Below are positions 27,436-36,051 of a stretch of DNA of 64,000 nt, piece after piece (positions within the stretch are counted from its first letter, which is position 1; each line of letters starts with the position of its first letter). This stretch comes from Dokdonella sp. (GTDB lineage Bacteria > Pseudomonadota > Gammaproteobacteria > Xanthomonadales > Rhodanobacteraceae). Location: positions 930,001 to 994,000 of the forward strand of contig JADJQH010000008.1 of the NCBI GenBank assembly GCA_016712865.1. Direction: 5' to 3'. A program made the position numbers and the translations under genes. Below the pieces are notes generated by a model. The model saw only the letters and a list, made by a program, of their open reading frames with translations, was not told the DNA's origin and made no database searches.

Positions 27436-27966
27436 ATGACCCTGTCCATTGCATTTCGCACCGCTCGCGAAAACGATCTGGACCCTGTGCGGGCGCTGGT
27501 GGAATCGGCCTATCGCGGTGATTCCAGCCGCAAGGGCTGGACCACGGAAGCGGAATTGCTCGATGGCCAGCGCATCGACCGGGAAATCCTGCGCGAACTT
27601 CTGCGGCGCAGCGATGCGCGCGTGGTGCTGGCCGAATCCGGCCAGGACTTGCTGGCCTGCTGCGAATTGCAGTTGCAGGGCGAAGCCGCCTATTTCGGCA
27701 TGTTTTCGGTACGGCCCGAGCAGCAGGGCAACGGCATCGGCCACCGGTTGCTGGCCGAGGCCGAGCGGATCGCGGGCGAGGAATGGGGTTGCCGCGAGAT
27801 GCGCATGACCGTGATTGACGTGCGCGAGGAACTGCTGGCCTGGTATCTGCGTCGCGGGTACCAGCGCACCGGCGAGTACAAGCCGTTTCCCTACGGCGAT
27901 GAGCGGTTCGGCATTCCCAAGCGACCGGACCTGCGCTTCGAGCTATTGCGCAAGCCACTGGGCTGA
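27436..27966 (+). CDS. GNAT-family N-acetyltransferase
   Basis: 176-residue acetyltransferase of the Gcn5-related fold. The acetyl-CoA pyrophosphate loop is VRPEQQGNGIGHRLL, preceded by the strand AAYFGMFSV and followed by EMRMTVIDVREELLAWYLRRGY, the typical motif A-B order. The substrate is unknown. It lies 11 bp after sufS and is probably the last gene of the suf transcript. Ribosomal-protein, amino-acid or antibiotic acetylation cannot be distinguished from sequence. Confidence 0.88.
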   Translation: MTLSIAFRTARENDLDPVRALVESAYRGDSSRKGWTTEAELLDGQRIDREILRELLRRSDARVVLAESGQDLLACCELQLQGEAAYFGMFSVRPEQQGNGIGHRLLAEAERIAGEEWGCREMRMTVIDVREELLAWYLRRGYQRTGEYKPFPYGDERFGIPKRPDLRFELLRKPLG

Positions 27967-28002
27967 TCGCGAACGGCCGATCCGGCCCGCATGACTTTCG
28001 CC

Positions 28003-28023
28003 AATTGCGAGTGATTCGCATTT
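28003..28023 (+). promoter_or_regulatory. putative Fur box overlapping the -35 of the redox operon
   Basis: Inverted repeat with arms AATTGCGA (28003-28010) and TCGCATTT (28016-28023) around GTGAT; 7 of 8 arm positions pair. This resembles gammaproteobacterial Fur sites such as the GCGAATGATTCGC type. The left arm contains TTGCGA (28005-28010), a possible -35 placed 17 bp before TCTACT (28028-28033), so Fur binding would occlude the promoter. Confidence 0.6.
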
Positions 28024-28068
28024 GTGATCTACTGCGGGTCGATCAATTTGCTGCCGTCCTTTTTGTAG

Positions 28069-28695
28069 ATGAACAAGCCAGTCGACGCGAAGCGCCGGTC
28101 CTACTGGCTGAAAACCCTGCATGAATGGCACTGGATCAGTTCGGCCCTGTGCCTGGTCGGCATCCTCTTCTTCAGCATCACCGGCGTCACCCTCAATCAT
28201 TCGGCACAGATTGAAGCCAGCCCCGAGGTGATCCAGCGCAAGGCGATCCTTCCGGACGAATTGCGCACTGCGCTGGCTGGAGCGGACAGCGCCAGCGACC
28301 CCGCCCTGCCGGCAGCGCTGCGCGAGTGGATCTCGAAGACCATGGATGTCGAGGTGGGTGCGCGTATTGGCGAGTGGTCGGAAGACGAAATCTACGTGTC
28401 CATGCCGCGTGCCGGTGGCGATGCCTGGCTCAGCATTGATCGCGCCAGTGGCGCGATCGAATACGAAAAGACGGATCGCGGCTGGATCTCCTGGTTCAAC
28501 GATCTGCACAAGGGCCGCAACACCGGAACGGCATGGGCCTGGTTCATCGATGTGTTTGCGCTGGCCTGCGTGGTGTTTTCCGTCAGCGGGTTTTTCCTGC
28601 TGCAAATGCATGCCCGCCAACGGCCCATGACCTGGCCCATGGTTGGGCTGGGTCTGCTGGTGATGGTGCTGATTGCCTTGTTGTTCATCCACTAG
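28069..28695 (+). CDS. PepSY-associated transmembrane protein
   Basis: 208-residue inner-membrane protein. A first helix covers residues 22-45 (ending GVTLNH, a family signature). A periplasmic domain of about 110 residues follows with YVSMPRAGGDAWLSIDRASG, then two helices near the C-terminus (AWFIDVFALACVVFSVSGFF and MVGLGLLVMVLIALLF). This is the small PepSY-TM arrangement found with iron-siderophore reduction and flavin-based electron transfer. It heads a five-gene cluster with gaps of 7-20 bp and a Fur-like site in front. A role in passing electrons across the membrane is inferred from family and context. Confidence 0.85.
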   Translation: MNKPVDAKRRSYWLKTLHEWHWISSALCLVGILFFSITGVTLNHSAQIEASPEVIQRKAILPDELRTALAGADSASDPALPAALREWISKTMDVEVGARIGEWSEDEIYVSMPRAGGDAWLSIDRASGAIEYEKTDRGWISWFNDLHKGRNTGTAWAWFIDVFALACVVFSVSGFFLLQMHARQRPMTWPMVGLGLLVMVLIALLFIH

Positions 28696-28705
28696 AGGAA
28701 TGCTC

Positions 28706-29218
28706 ATGCGTGTTTGCTGGCTTTTCATCCTGCTGCTTTCCACATCGCCCGTGATGGCGGCGGACATGGGCATCACTGTGCAAATTCCGCGCATCGATGC
28801 GGCCGAATACCACCGCCCCTATGTCGCCGTGTGGATCGAAGACGGCAACCAGGCGGTGGCTGCAAACCTGGCGGTCTGGTACCAGCAGAAGGACACCAAG
28901 GAAGGCGCGGGCAGCAAGTGGCTGGCCGATCTGCGCCAGTGGTGGCGGCGCAGCGGGCGCGAGCAGAGCCTGCCGATTGATGGCGTCAGCGGTGCTACCC
29001 GCCCGGTCGGCCAGCATCAGCTCCGGTTTGAATCGGGCAAGCCACCGCTGGCGTCCCTCAAGCCGGGCAGCTATCAACTGGTGGTCGAAGCCGTGCGCGA
29101 AGTCGGCGGCCGCGAGTTGCTGAAGATTCCTTTCGACTGGCCGATCAGCGAAACCCGGCATCTGGATGCCAAGGGCCAGCACGAACTCGGCCAGATCACA
29201 CTCGACCTCAATCCCTGA
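28706..29218 (+). CDS. DUF2271 protein, predicted flavinylation target
   Basis: 170-residue exported protein. ATG 28706 follows AGAGGA (28694-28699); the signal peptide is MRVCWLFILLLSTSPVMAA. The mature domain matches DUF2271 (VAVWIEDGNQAVAANLAVWY). Residues 92-98 read DGVSGAT, the S/T-G-A-S/T type sequence that ApbE modifies by covalent FMN attachment through the Thr (Thr98 here). apbE itself lies two genes downstream. The protein is therefore likely a periplasmic FMN carrier between the membrane reductase and its substrate. The family call is good; flavinylation is inference. Confidence 0.82.
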   Translation: MRVCWLFILLLSTSPVMAADMGITVQIPRIDAAEYHRPYVAVWIEDGNQAVAANLAVWYQQKDTKEGAGSKWLADLRQWWRRSGREQSLPIDGVSGATRPVGQHQLRFESGKPPLASLKPGSYQLVVEAVREVGGRELLKIPFDWPISETRHLDAKGQHELGQITLDLNP

Positions 29219-29233
29219 TCCCGGAGCAATTCC

Positions 29234-30043
29234 ATGACCACCGCACACAAATTGTTTGCCATTGCCGTTGCGCTTGCACTGCCGCTCTCCGCGCAGGCGC
29301 ACAAGACCTGGCTGTTGCCGTCCGAAACCGTGCTGTCCGCCGAGGATCCGTGGATCACGGTGGATGCGGCCGTATCCAACGACCTGTTCTATTTCAACCA
29401 TGTTCCGCTGCGCCTGGAATCCCTGGCCATCACCGGGCCGGATGGCAGCGCGGTGAATGCCGAGAACACCGCCACCGGAAAATACCGCAGCACCTTCGAT
29501 GTGCACCTGACTACGCCGGGCACCTATCGGATCGCCGTCGTCAATGCCGGCCTGTTCGCGAACTGGGAAGAAGACGGCAAGCCCAAGCGCTGGCGCGGCA
29601 GCGTGGAGAAATTTGCCAGCGAGGTGCCGAAGGACGCAAGCAAGCTGTCGGTTTCGCAGTCGGTGGGTCGCACGGAAACCTTCGTCACTGCCGGTCGGCC
29701 AAACGACACCGCGCTCACGTCATCGGGCGTCGGTCTGGAGCTGGTGCCGGTCACCCATCCCAATGACCTGTTTGCCGGCGAGAAGGCCACCTTCAAGCTG
29801 CTCATCGATGGCAAGCCGGCGCCCGGTCTGGATGTGGAGGTGATTCCGGACGGCATCCGCTATCGCCAGCAGCAGAACGAGATCAAGACCACCAGCGACA
29901 AGGATGGATTGATCAGCGTGACCTGGCCGGCCGCCGGACGCTACTGGCTGCACAGCGACACCGAAGATGACAAGACGTCGGTTGCAGCGGCCAGCAAGCG
30001 GCGACTCAGCTACTCGCTGACCCTGGAGGTCCTGCCGCAGTAA
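29234..30043 (+). CDS. DUF4198 domain-containing exported protein
   Basis: 269 residues with a signal peptide ending LPLSAQA, immediately followed by [12 protein letters not shown], the invariant N-terminal His of mature DUF4198 (NikM-like) proteins. Next comes a beta-rich body ([20 protein letters not shown]-like segment at residues 175-195, then [18 protein letters not shown]). Such proteins are linked by context to metal or siderophore handling in the periplasm. The N-terminal His could be a metal ligand. It sits between the DUF2271 gene and apbE with 15- and 20-bp gaps. Confidence 0.84.
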   Translation: MTTAHKLFAIAVALALPLSAQAHKTWLLPSETVLSAEDPWITVDAAVSNDLFYFNHVPLRLESLAITGPDGSAVNAENTATGKYRSTFDVHLTTPGTYRIAVVNAGLFANWEEDGKPKRWRGSVEKFASEVPKDASKLSVSQSVGRTETFVTAGRPNDTALTSSGVGLELVPVTHPNDLFAGEKATFKLLIDGKPAPGLDVEVIPDGIRYRQQQNEIKTTSDKDGLISVTWPAAGRYWLHSDTEDDKTSVAAASKRRLSYSLTLEVLPQ

Positions 30044-30063
30044 GCCGCTGCGATGCAGGATCC

Positions 30064-31146
30064 ATGACATTGGCCCTGTCGCCCATTCGCTGCCGTGATC
30101 GGCGGCGCCGTGCGCGCGTAGTGCGTGGCTTCGGCATGGCGGTGCTTGCGCTCATCGCGGGCCTTGGTCTGTCCGCCTGTTCCACGTCTGCGCAGGTGCA
30201 GGTGTTGCAAGGGCAGTCCATGGGTTCGGGCTGGACGGTTCGCTATGTCGGCAATGCCGAGAGCGCGGCAGGCGCGCAGGCCGGAGTGCAGCAACGACTG
30301 GATCGTGTCGATGCGCAGATGAGCACGTGGAAACCGCAATCCGACCTCAGTCGCTACAACCAGGCGGCGGCGGAAAGCTGGGTCGAGGTTCCCGTCGACC
30401 TGTACCAAGTCATCGCCGCTGCACTGAAGCTCGCCGCTGAAACCGGCGGCGCCTACGATCCCAGCGTCGGGCCCCTGGTCGACCTGTGGGGCTTTGGTCC
30501 GTCTCCGGCACGCCGCGCGCCACCGGATGCGGCCACCATCGCCGAGATGCGTGCGCGCACCGGCTGGCAGCGCATTCAACTGGATCCAATCGCGCATCGG
30601 GTCTGGCAACCCGGTGGCAGCCGCATTGACCTGTCTTCGATTGCACCGGGTTTTGCCGTGGACTGGATTGCGCAATTCCTGGAGTCGCAGGGCCATCACG
30701 ATTACCTGATTGAGGTCGGTGGCGAGTTGCGCGGGCAGGGCAGCAAGCCGGATGGCACGCCCTGGCAAGTGGCGATCCAGCGGCCGCTCGACAATGACCG
30801 CGCGGACGGCGAGATCGACGCCCAGCATGTGCTTGGACTCACCGATGCCGCTCTCGGATCCTCCGGCGACTATCGGCATTTCTTCGAGGATGGCGGACGG
30901 CGCTATGCGCACCGCATCGATCCGCGCACGGGCTATCCGCTCGACAACAACGTGGCATCGGTCACCGTGATGAGCGCGAACTGCCAGGATGCCGATCCGC
31001 TGGCCACGGCCTTGAGCGTGCTGGGCGTGGAGCAGGGCCTTGCGTTCGCCGAAAAGCGCGGCATCGCGGTGCTCTACATCCTGCGCACGGCAAACGGTTT
31101 CGAGGAGCGCATGTCGCCGGGCTTCGCGGCAATGCTGGGCGAGTGA
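30064..31146 (+). CDS. apbE: FAD:protein FMN transferase
   Basis: 360-residue lipoprotein enzyme that attaches FMN from FAD to a Thr/Ser of exported redox proteins. The lipobox is GLSAC with Cys39, so it is anchored facing the periplasm. ApbE landmarks are QGQSMGSGWTVRYVG, YDPSVGPLVDLWGFGP, SSIAPGFAVDWI (flavin binding) and RRYAHRIDPRTGYPLDN with the conserved H-x-IDPxTG metal/FAD site. The probable acceptor is the DUF2271 protein with its DGVSGAT motif two genes upstream. ApbE also flavinylates NqrB/C and RnfD/G type subunits elsewhere in genomes, so further targets are possible. Confidence 0.93.
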   Translation: MTLALSPIRCRDRRRRARVVRGFGMAVLALIAGLGLSACSTSAQVQVLQGQSMGSGWTVRYVGNAESAAGAQAGVQQRLDRVDAQMSTWKPQSDLSRYNQAAAESWVEVPVDLYQVIAAALKLAAETGGAYDPSVGPLVDLWGFGPSPARRAPPDAATIAEMRARTGWQRIQLDPIAHRVWQPGGSRIDLSSIAPGFAVDWIAQFLESQGHHDYLIEVGGELRGQGSKPDGTPWQVAIQRPLDNDRADGEIDAQHVLGLTDAALGSSGDYRHFFEDGGRRYAHRIDPRTGYPLDNNVASVTVMSANCQDADPLATALSVLGVEQGLAFAEKRGIAVLYILRTANGFEERMSPGFAAMLGE

Positions 31147-31153
31147 TTTGCTG

Positions 31154-32785
31154 ATGTCGCGCGAGCCTGGATTCCTGCATCCCGTTGTCGGCAATCTGCT
31201 GGTCGGCCTGTTGCTGATCCTGCTGGCCCTGCTTGCCATGGCATGGCAGGCGGGAAGCTGGAATGTCCCGTTGCCACCGATGCAGCGCATCGGCTGGGCT
31301 GCGCTTGCCGTGTTTGCCTATCTGCTGCTCACGGGTTGGCTCTTGCTCAGGCGCAGAGCGCAGGCATCAACGCAGCGCCTGCGCGTTGAAATTGCCGCCA
31401 TGACGGGAACCGGACTGACGGTCGTGTATGCCAGTCAGACCGGATTTGCCGAAGCAACGGCGCGGCAGACAGTGGCAACCCTGCAATCCGCTGGCATGCA
31501 GGTTGAACTGGTTTCCATCCAGCAGCTTGATGCGCAACGACTGGCCACATTGCGGCGCGTCTTGTTCGTTGTCAGCACCACGGGTGAAGGCGATGCCCCG
31601 GACATGGCGTATGCATTTGTCGCCAAAGTCATGCACGAGGCTGCACGCTATCCGCAGTTGCAGTTTGGAATGCTTGCCCTGGGCGACAGTGCCTACCGGA
31701 ATTTCTGCGGCTTCGGAAAATCCCTGGAGCGCTGGTTGCGCCATTGCGGCGCGCAGCCCCTGTTCGATACGGTGGACGTGGACAATGGTGATGCCGGTGC
31801 CTTGCGTCACTGGCAATACCATCTGGGCCAGTTGTGTGGCCGTGGCGACCTGCCGGATTGGCAGGAGCCGGACTACGCTCGCTGGCGCCTGCATTCGCGC
31901 CGCGTGCTCAATCCGGGAAGCGTTGGCGGACCGTGTTTCGAGGTAACCCTGAAGCCTGCGGATGCACTGCCCGACTGGCAAGCGGGAGACATTGCCGAAA
32001 TCGGCCCGCAGAATCCGCCGGCCGATGTGTCGGCATGGCTGACTCGGCATGCGCTCGATGGCGGGATCACGGTTGTGTTGCACGGTGCAAGGGAAGACCT
32101 TCGCAACGTGCTGGCACGTAGCACGCTGCCGGCTGCCTGGGCGGGCTCCGATGCGCAGGGACTGGCGGATGGCCTGGTGCGCCTGCCGCATCGGGATTAT
32201 TCGATAGCTTCCGTGCCGGCCGATGGCAGCATCCAGCTGGTGTTGCGCCAGTGGCGGCTCGATGACGGGCGCTTGGGTATCGGCACCGGATGGCTGACCG
32301 AATATGCGAAGCCCGGCGATGAAATTGCCTTGCGCATCCGCGCCAATGCCAACTTCCACGCGCCAAGCGGGGATGTGCCGATGCTGCTGATCGGCAACGG
32401 CACCGGTATTGCCAGCCTGCGCGGTTTGCTCAAGCAGCGCATTGCCGCCGGCAGGATGCGCAACTGGCTGATCTTCGGTGAACGTCATCGGCAGCAAGAT
32501 TTCTTCTATCAGGAGGAGATCGAGGCCTGGCATGCACGCGGTGCAATCGCGCGACTGGATCTTGCCTTCTCCCGCGATCAGGCCGAGCGGCGCTATGTGC
32601 AGCACTGTCTCGACGATGCGGCGGACGATCTGCGCACATGGGTTGCCGAGGGTGCCGCGATCTTCGTATGCGGCAGTCTGGCCGGCATGGCACCAGCGGT
32701 GGATGCTTCCCTGCGCAGGATTCTTGGCGAGGATGCGTTGCAGGATTTGATCGCCCGATCCCGCTATCGGCGCGATGTCTACTGA
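31154..32785 (+). CDS. membrane-anchored sulfite-reductase/P450-reductase-like flavoprotein
   Basis: 543-residue diflavin reductase with two N-terminal membrane helices (about 12-33 and 47-63). Residues about 87-225 form a flavodoxin-like FMN domain (VVYASQTGFAEATARQTV, STTGEGDAPD, LALGDSAYRNFCGFGK). Then comes a ferredoxin-reductase FAD domain with RDYSIASVPADG and an NADPH domain (LLIGNGTGIASLRGLL, IFVCGSLAGMAPAV) ending in RRDVY. It would pass electrons from cytosolic NADPH to the membrane, fitting a route NADPH to reductase to PepSY protein to flavinylated DUF2271. ATG 31154 lies 8 bp after the apbE stop. A true sulfite reductase alpha subunit is unlikely, because the protein is membrane-anchored and no hemoprotein gene is adjacent. 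Confidence 0.88.
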   Translation: MSREPGFLHPVVGNLLVGLLLILLALLAMAWQAGSWNVPLPPMQRIGWAALAVFAYLLLTGWLLLRRRAQASTQRLRVEIAAMTGTGLTVVYASQTGFAEATARQTVATLQSAGMQVELVSIQQLDAQRLATLRRVLFVVSTTGEGDAPDMAYAFVAKVMHEAARYPQLQFGMLALGDSAYRNFCGFGKSLERWLRHCGAQPLFDTVDVDNGDAGALRHWQYHLGQLCGRGDLPDWQEPDYARWRLHSRRVLNPGSVGGPCFEVTLKPADALPDWQAGDIAEIGPQNPPADVSAWLTRHALDGGITVVLHGAREDLRNVLARSTLPAAWAGSDAQGLADGLVRLPHRDYSIASVPADGSIQLVLRQWRLDDGRLGIGTGWLTEYAKPGDEIALRIRANANFHAPSGDVPMLLIGNGTGIASLRGLLKQRIAAGRMRNWLIFGERHRQQDFFYQEEIEAWHARGAIARLDLAFSRDQAERRYVQHCLDDAADDLRTWVAEGAAIFVCGSLAGMAPAVDASLRRILGEDALQDLIARSRYRRDVY

Positions 32786-33158
32786 CGCAAGCTACGCCGG
32801 TTCTGGGCTTGCCGCGCAGCGTGGCAAGCTGTTTGTTCCTGCCCTCGGGGCTCGGAGCCTGCTCTGCCGCCATCATGCACAGCGCGGCAGGTCCGCTGCC
32901 GATAAAGGCCACCAAGACCTGCGGCCCGGGTATCGAGGCGCATGCATCCGGCGGCGGAACCCTGGTCGCAATTGCAGCATTGCTCGCGTACACTTCGCGC
33001 ACCTGTGTTCGCCGGGGTCACGCTTCTTGGTGACGTGGTGACAGCCGGCCCCGATCCGTCGATTCGCCGAGTCTGCCTACTCCCTGCAATGCGGGTGATC
33101 GCGCCGTTCTCTTGAATGGCGCGGCTTCGTCAAGTCACCATTGTTCAAGGAAACAGTC
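32786..33158. other. intergenic region with probable cold-shock leader
   Basis: 373 bp without a supported gene; small frames here overlap on both strands and show no family features. The 3' half probably holds the promoter and long 5' leader of the cold-shock gene, as is usual for cspA-type genes, but no cold-box sequence was recognised. Confidence 0.4.
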
Positions 33159-33368
33159 ATGTCAGATCGCGAAACCGGTACCGTCAAATGGTTCAATGAC
33201 GCCAAAGGTTTTGGATTCATCACGCGGGAATCCGGCCCCGATGTTTTTGTGCACTTTCGCTCCATTGAAGGCAACGGCTTCAAGTCGCTGGCCGAAGGGC
33301 AGAAGGTAAGCTTCACGGTCAGCCAGGGCCCGAAGGGTCCGCAGGCCGAAGCTGTCCGCGCCGAGTAA
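33159..33368 (+). CDS. cold-shock protein, CspA family
   Basis: 69-residue single cold-shock domain that binds single-stranded RNA/DNA. ATG 33159 follows CAAGGAAA; an upstream ATG would add six residues and is less likely. RNP-1 is KGFGFI in [18 protein letters not shown], and RNP-2 is VFVHF. The length and sequence match constitutive or cold-induced RNA chaperones; which sub-type cannot be told. A strong terminator follows at 33395-33424. Confidence 0.96.
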   Translation: MSDRETGTVKWFNDAKGFGFITRESGPDVFVHFRSIEGNGFKSLAEGQKVSFTVSQGPKGPQAEAVRAE

Positions 33369-33394
33369 TAGCTGGTCCACCAGCCCTGTTTCGA

Positions 33395-33424
33395 CCCCGG
33401 GCAAGCGCCCGGGGTTTTCTTTTG
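33395..33424 (+). terminator. Rho-independent terminator of the cold-shock gene
   Basis: Perfect 8-bp stem CCCCGGGC (33395-33402) and GCCCGGGG (33407-33414) with loop AAGC, followed by TTTTCTTTT. It ends 16 bp before the slyD start. Confidence 0.92.
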
Positions 33425-33439
33425 TCTTACGGAAAAACC

Positions 33440-33925
33440 ATGCAGATTGCCGCCCGTTGCGTTGCCTCCTTTCACTACACCCTGACCAACGACGCGGGCG
33501 ACGTGCTCGACAGCTCGCAAGGTCGCGAGCCGCTGGCCTATCTGCATGATGCAGGCAACATCGTGCCGGGCCTGGAGCGCGCCATGAGCGGACGCCAGGC
33601 GGGCGACCGCTTTGTCGTGGACGTGGCCCCGGAAGATGGCTACGGAACCTATGTCGATGAACTCGTGCAGGTGGTTCCACGCAATGCCTTTCATGGGGTC
33701 GACGATTTGGCCGTCGGCATGCCCTTCCAGGCCCAGACCACGCAGGGCGTGATCGATGTCGTGGTCACCGTGATTGAAGGTGATGAAGTGACCGTGGACG
33801 GCAACCATCCCCTGGCCGGGGAAACCCTGCATTTTGAGGTGGAGGTGGTCGAGGTGCGGGCTGCAACGGCCGAGGAAATCAGTCACGGTCACGTGCACGG
33901 CGCCGGTGGCCATCACCACCACTGA
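33440..33925 (+). CDS. slyD: FKBP-type peptidyl-prolyl isomerase SlyD
   Basis: 161-residue cytosolic prolyl isomerase and chaperone. ATG 33440 (MQIAARCVASFHYTL) is preferred to an ATG six codons earlier that lies in the terminator tail. The FKBP half is split by the insert-in-flap domain: IVPGLERAMSGRQAGDRFVV, then PEDGYGTYVDELVQVVPR, then FQAQTTQGVIDVVVTVI and HPLAGETLHFEVEVVEVR. The tail HGHVHGAGGHHHH is a short version of the His-rich nickel-binding extension of SlyD. It follows the cold-shock gene but has a terminator between them. Confidence 0.94.
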   Translation: MQIAARCVASFHYTLTNDAGDVLDSSQGREPLAYLHDAGNIVPGLERAMSGRQAGDRFVVDVAPEDGYGTYVDELVQVVPRNAFHGVDDLAVGMPFQAQTTQGVIDVVVTVIEGDEVTVDGNHPLAGETLHFEVEVVEVRAATAEEISHGHVHGAGGHHHH

Positions 33926-33991
33926 CAGGTTGTTGGAAAACGGCCTGCGTTGATTTGCCCCGCCCGCAAACACGCACATTTTTGCCCTGTC

Positions 33992-34470
33992 GTAGCGGAG
34001 CAAGCTCCGCTCTACGAGACCGTGCTGCTTTGGCGGGGGGGGTGCGTTGGTAGAGCCGAGCTTGCTCGGCTGCCCTGTCGAGCGATGCAATGAGCGGATG
34101 CATGAGGCAAGCGGAGCAAGCTCCCGCTCTACGAGACCGTGCTGCTTTGGTAGAGCCGAGCTTGCTCGGCTGCCCTGTCGGGCGATGCAATGAGCGGATG
34201 CATGAGGCAAGCGGAGCAAGCTCCGCTCTACGAGACCGTGCTGCTTTGGTAGAGCCGAGCTTGCTCGGCTGCCCTGTCGAGCGATGCAATGAGCGGATGC
34301 ATGAGGCAAGCGGAGCAAGCTCCGCTCTACGAGACCGTGCTGCTTTGGTAGAGCCGAGCTTGCTCGGCTGCCCTGTCGGGCGATGCAATGAGCGGATGCA
34401 TGAGGCAAGCGGAGCAAGCTCCGCTCTACGAGACCGTGCTGCTTTGGTAGAGCCGAGCTTGCTCGGCTGT
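33992..34470. repeat. 99-bp tandem array of paired palindromes
   Basis: Units begin (TAGAGCCGAGCTTGCTCGGC) at 34051, 34151, 34250, 34349 and 34448, giving a 99-bp period; the first unit has one extra C. Each unit carries two hairpins, GAGCCGAGCTTGCTCGGC and AGCGGAGCAAGCTCCGCT, joined by a short spacer. The spacer alternates CTGTCGAGCG and CTGTCGGGCG from unit to unit, pointing to a 198-bp double unit. The first half-unit at 33992 and the last at 34448 are incomplete. No gene is seen in this 596-bp gap. Confidence 0.93.
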
Positions 34471-34521
34471 GGACGCTCTACGGGTGCGAAAATCTGCGGG
34501 CCGAACCAACACCCGCGACGG

Positions 34522-35520
34522 TCAGGTTTGCGGTTTTTTCGCCGTATCTTCGGCTGCCTTGCGCTCGCGAACCGGTAGCGGGACGTTGCACAGCTCGATC
34601 TTGCCTGCAGGTGCCAGATACCAGTCATCGCTGCGGTTGCGTCGCGATTCGACGAGCGCGGTGAAGGTGGGTGTATCGGTGCGCAGCAATTCCAGATGGC
34701 TGCGCTCGGCCAGTGGCACATCCGCGGCAAGGCGCACGGAGCGGATCGGCAATCGCTGTTCGGCTTTCTCATAGAACCCGGCAGCTCCGCCACCACGCGG
34801 CAGGGAAGCGAGCAGTTCCATGCCCTGGATCACCCGCCCGACGGTTGCGATGTTGAGGTCCAGTTGGCGCGGCGCGTGGCCGATCACGACGTACAGTTCC
34901 GCGCCGCTACCGGAATCCGCTTCGTTGCCGCGGCCGGCGCCAACCATGCCGTAGCAGTGGGTCAGCCAGGCGATGCCTTTTTTCGGATCGCGCGCGGCGG
35001 GAAAGCCGTTGGAAAAACCCACCTCCGGCGCGTACACATCGCCATCGGTCAGGCGGGTGAAGGCGAGTCCCTTGGCGGGTCGGCTGAACTCGGGCGCCAG
35101 GGTCGACTTGGCCTTGCCCAGCGAACGTACTTTTTTCGGGTCTTCGGACTCCGGATCACCCCATTGGGTGACGAAGTTGTCCACCACGCGCAGCACGGCC
35201 AGCCCATCGAAATATTTCTGGCGCACCATGGTGCGGATGTTTTCCGCATGCAAGGGCGCGAACTGTGTCGCCAGTTCAATCACCACCCGGCCGCCCGGCA
35301 ATTCCATATACAGGGTGTTTTCCGGATCAGGCATCCGCCAGTCGGTGGGCTTCGAGGCATCCAGCACCTGTTGCATGGTGGGCTTTCGCGCCGGCTCTTG
35401 CGCAGCCTGGGCCACGAGGCTGGCACTTGGCACGCCGCCTGCGGCGAGCAGGCAGGCAAGGATTCGGATTCGTGTGTCGGCCAGGAATCGTGGATGCGGG
35501 GCTTTGCCTTGAGGCGTCAT
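34522..35520 (-). CDS. exported cyclophilin-type peptidylprolyl isomerase
   Basis: 332-residue secreted protein: a signal peptide about residues 18-40 ([20 protein letters not shown]), then a cyclophilin domain. Recognisable parts are [67 protein letters not shown] and [22 protein letters not shown]. The active-site region is degenerate compared with PpiA (FHR becomes VLRV), so isomerase activity is uncertain. The last 80 residues are an extra domain. A periplasmic folding role is inferred. The divergent PadR gene starts about 140 bp away. Confidence 0.87.
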   Translation of the reverse strand: MTPQGKAPHPRFLADTRIRILACLLAAGGVPSASLVAQAAQEPARKPTMQQVLDASKPTDWRMPDPENTLYMELPGGRVVIELATQFAPLHAENIRTMVRQKYFDGLAVLRVVDNFVTQWGDPESEDPKKVRSLGKAKSTLAPEFSRPAKGLAFTRLTDGDVYAPEVGFSNGFPAARDPKKGIAWLTHCYGMVGAGRGNEADSGSGAELYVVIGHAPRQLDLNIATVGRVIQGMELLASLPRGGGAAGFYEKAEQRLPIRSVRLAADVPLAERSHLELLRTDTPTFTALVESRRNRSDDWYLAPAGKIELCNVPLPVRERKAAEDTAKKPQT

Positions 35521-35658
35521 GGAGGTTTCCAGTCAAACGGGAAGGGCAAAGACTACCCGTTCAAGATGGATCGCGTGGTCAGCAGGCATGCATGACTTTC
35601 GGTATATGCACTAGCATTAACTAAACAATAGTATCCACTCAACGCTATGGTTTGATTG

Positions 35659-36051
35659 ATGGCAGATGCCATGACTGATCAAGAGCTTCACCTGAAGAAA
35701 TTCCAGAAGGAACTGTCGGCCGGCTCGGTTTCGCTGGTCCTGCTGGCCGTGTTGGCCGGTGCCGGCGAGCCGATGTACGGCTACCGGATTGCCAAGCGCC
35801 TCTCCGAAGGCGGCGATGGTGTCCTCGCCGGCAAGCAAAGCGCGCTGTATCCGGTGCTGCGCAACCTCAGCGCAGCGGGCTTGCTGGAAAGCGAGGTCGA
35901 GCCATCGGTGGCCGGTCCGCCGCGCCGCTACTACCGCATCACGTCGCTGGGTCGGCAGGTGCTTGAGCAGTGGATCTCAAGCTGGAACACGACACGCGAT
36001 TTCATCGACGACGTCATCAAGGCCAACACGGTCGAAGGGGGCACCCCATGA
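35659..36051 (+). CDS. PadR-family transcriptional regulator
   Basis: 131-residue winged-helix regulator. ATG 35659 is used; TTG 35656 and ATG 35671 are alternatives. The PadR domain spans residues 17-95: LVLLAVLAGAGEPMYGYRIAKRLSE, the recognition helix GKQSALYPVLRNLSAAGLLES and the wing PPRRYYRITSLGRQVLEQW. It overlaps the next gene (a HAAS-domain membrane protein) by ATGA, a conserved pairing in which the regulator controls its own operon in response to envelope stress. The AT-rich upstream sequence (35600-35640) probably holds the promoter and operator. Confidence 0.9.
   Translation: MADAMTDQELHLKKFQKELSAGSVSLVLLAVLAGAGEPMYGYRIAKRLSEGGDGVLAGKQSALYPVLRNLSAAGLLESEVEPSVAGPPRRYYRITSLGRQVLEQWISSWNTTRDFIDDVIKANTVEGGTP

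Noticed and set aside
31154-32785. Assimilatory sulfite reductase flavoprotein (cysJ)
   Set aside because: There are N-terminal membrane helices, no cysI neighbour, and an apbE/PepSY context that points to envelope electron transfer.
32775-33041. 88-codon plus-strand frame between the flavoreductase and cold-shock genes
   Set aside because: It begins inside the end of the reductase gene, is Arg/Ala/His-rich, and competes with other equally long frames in the same space.
33992-34470. CRISPR-like regular repeats
   Set aside because: The period is 99 bp with nearly identical spacers and internal palindromes; CRISPR arrays have unique spacers of 30-40 bp, and no cas gene is near.
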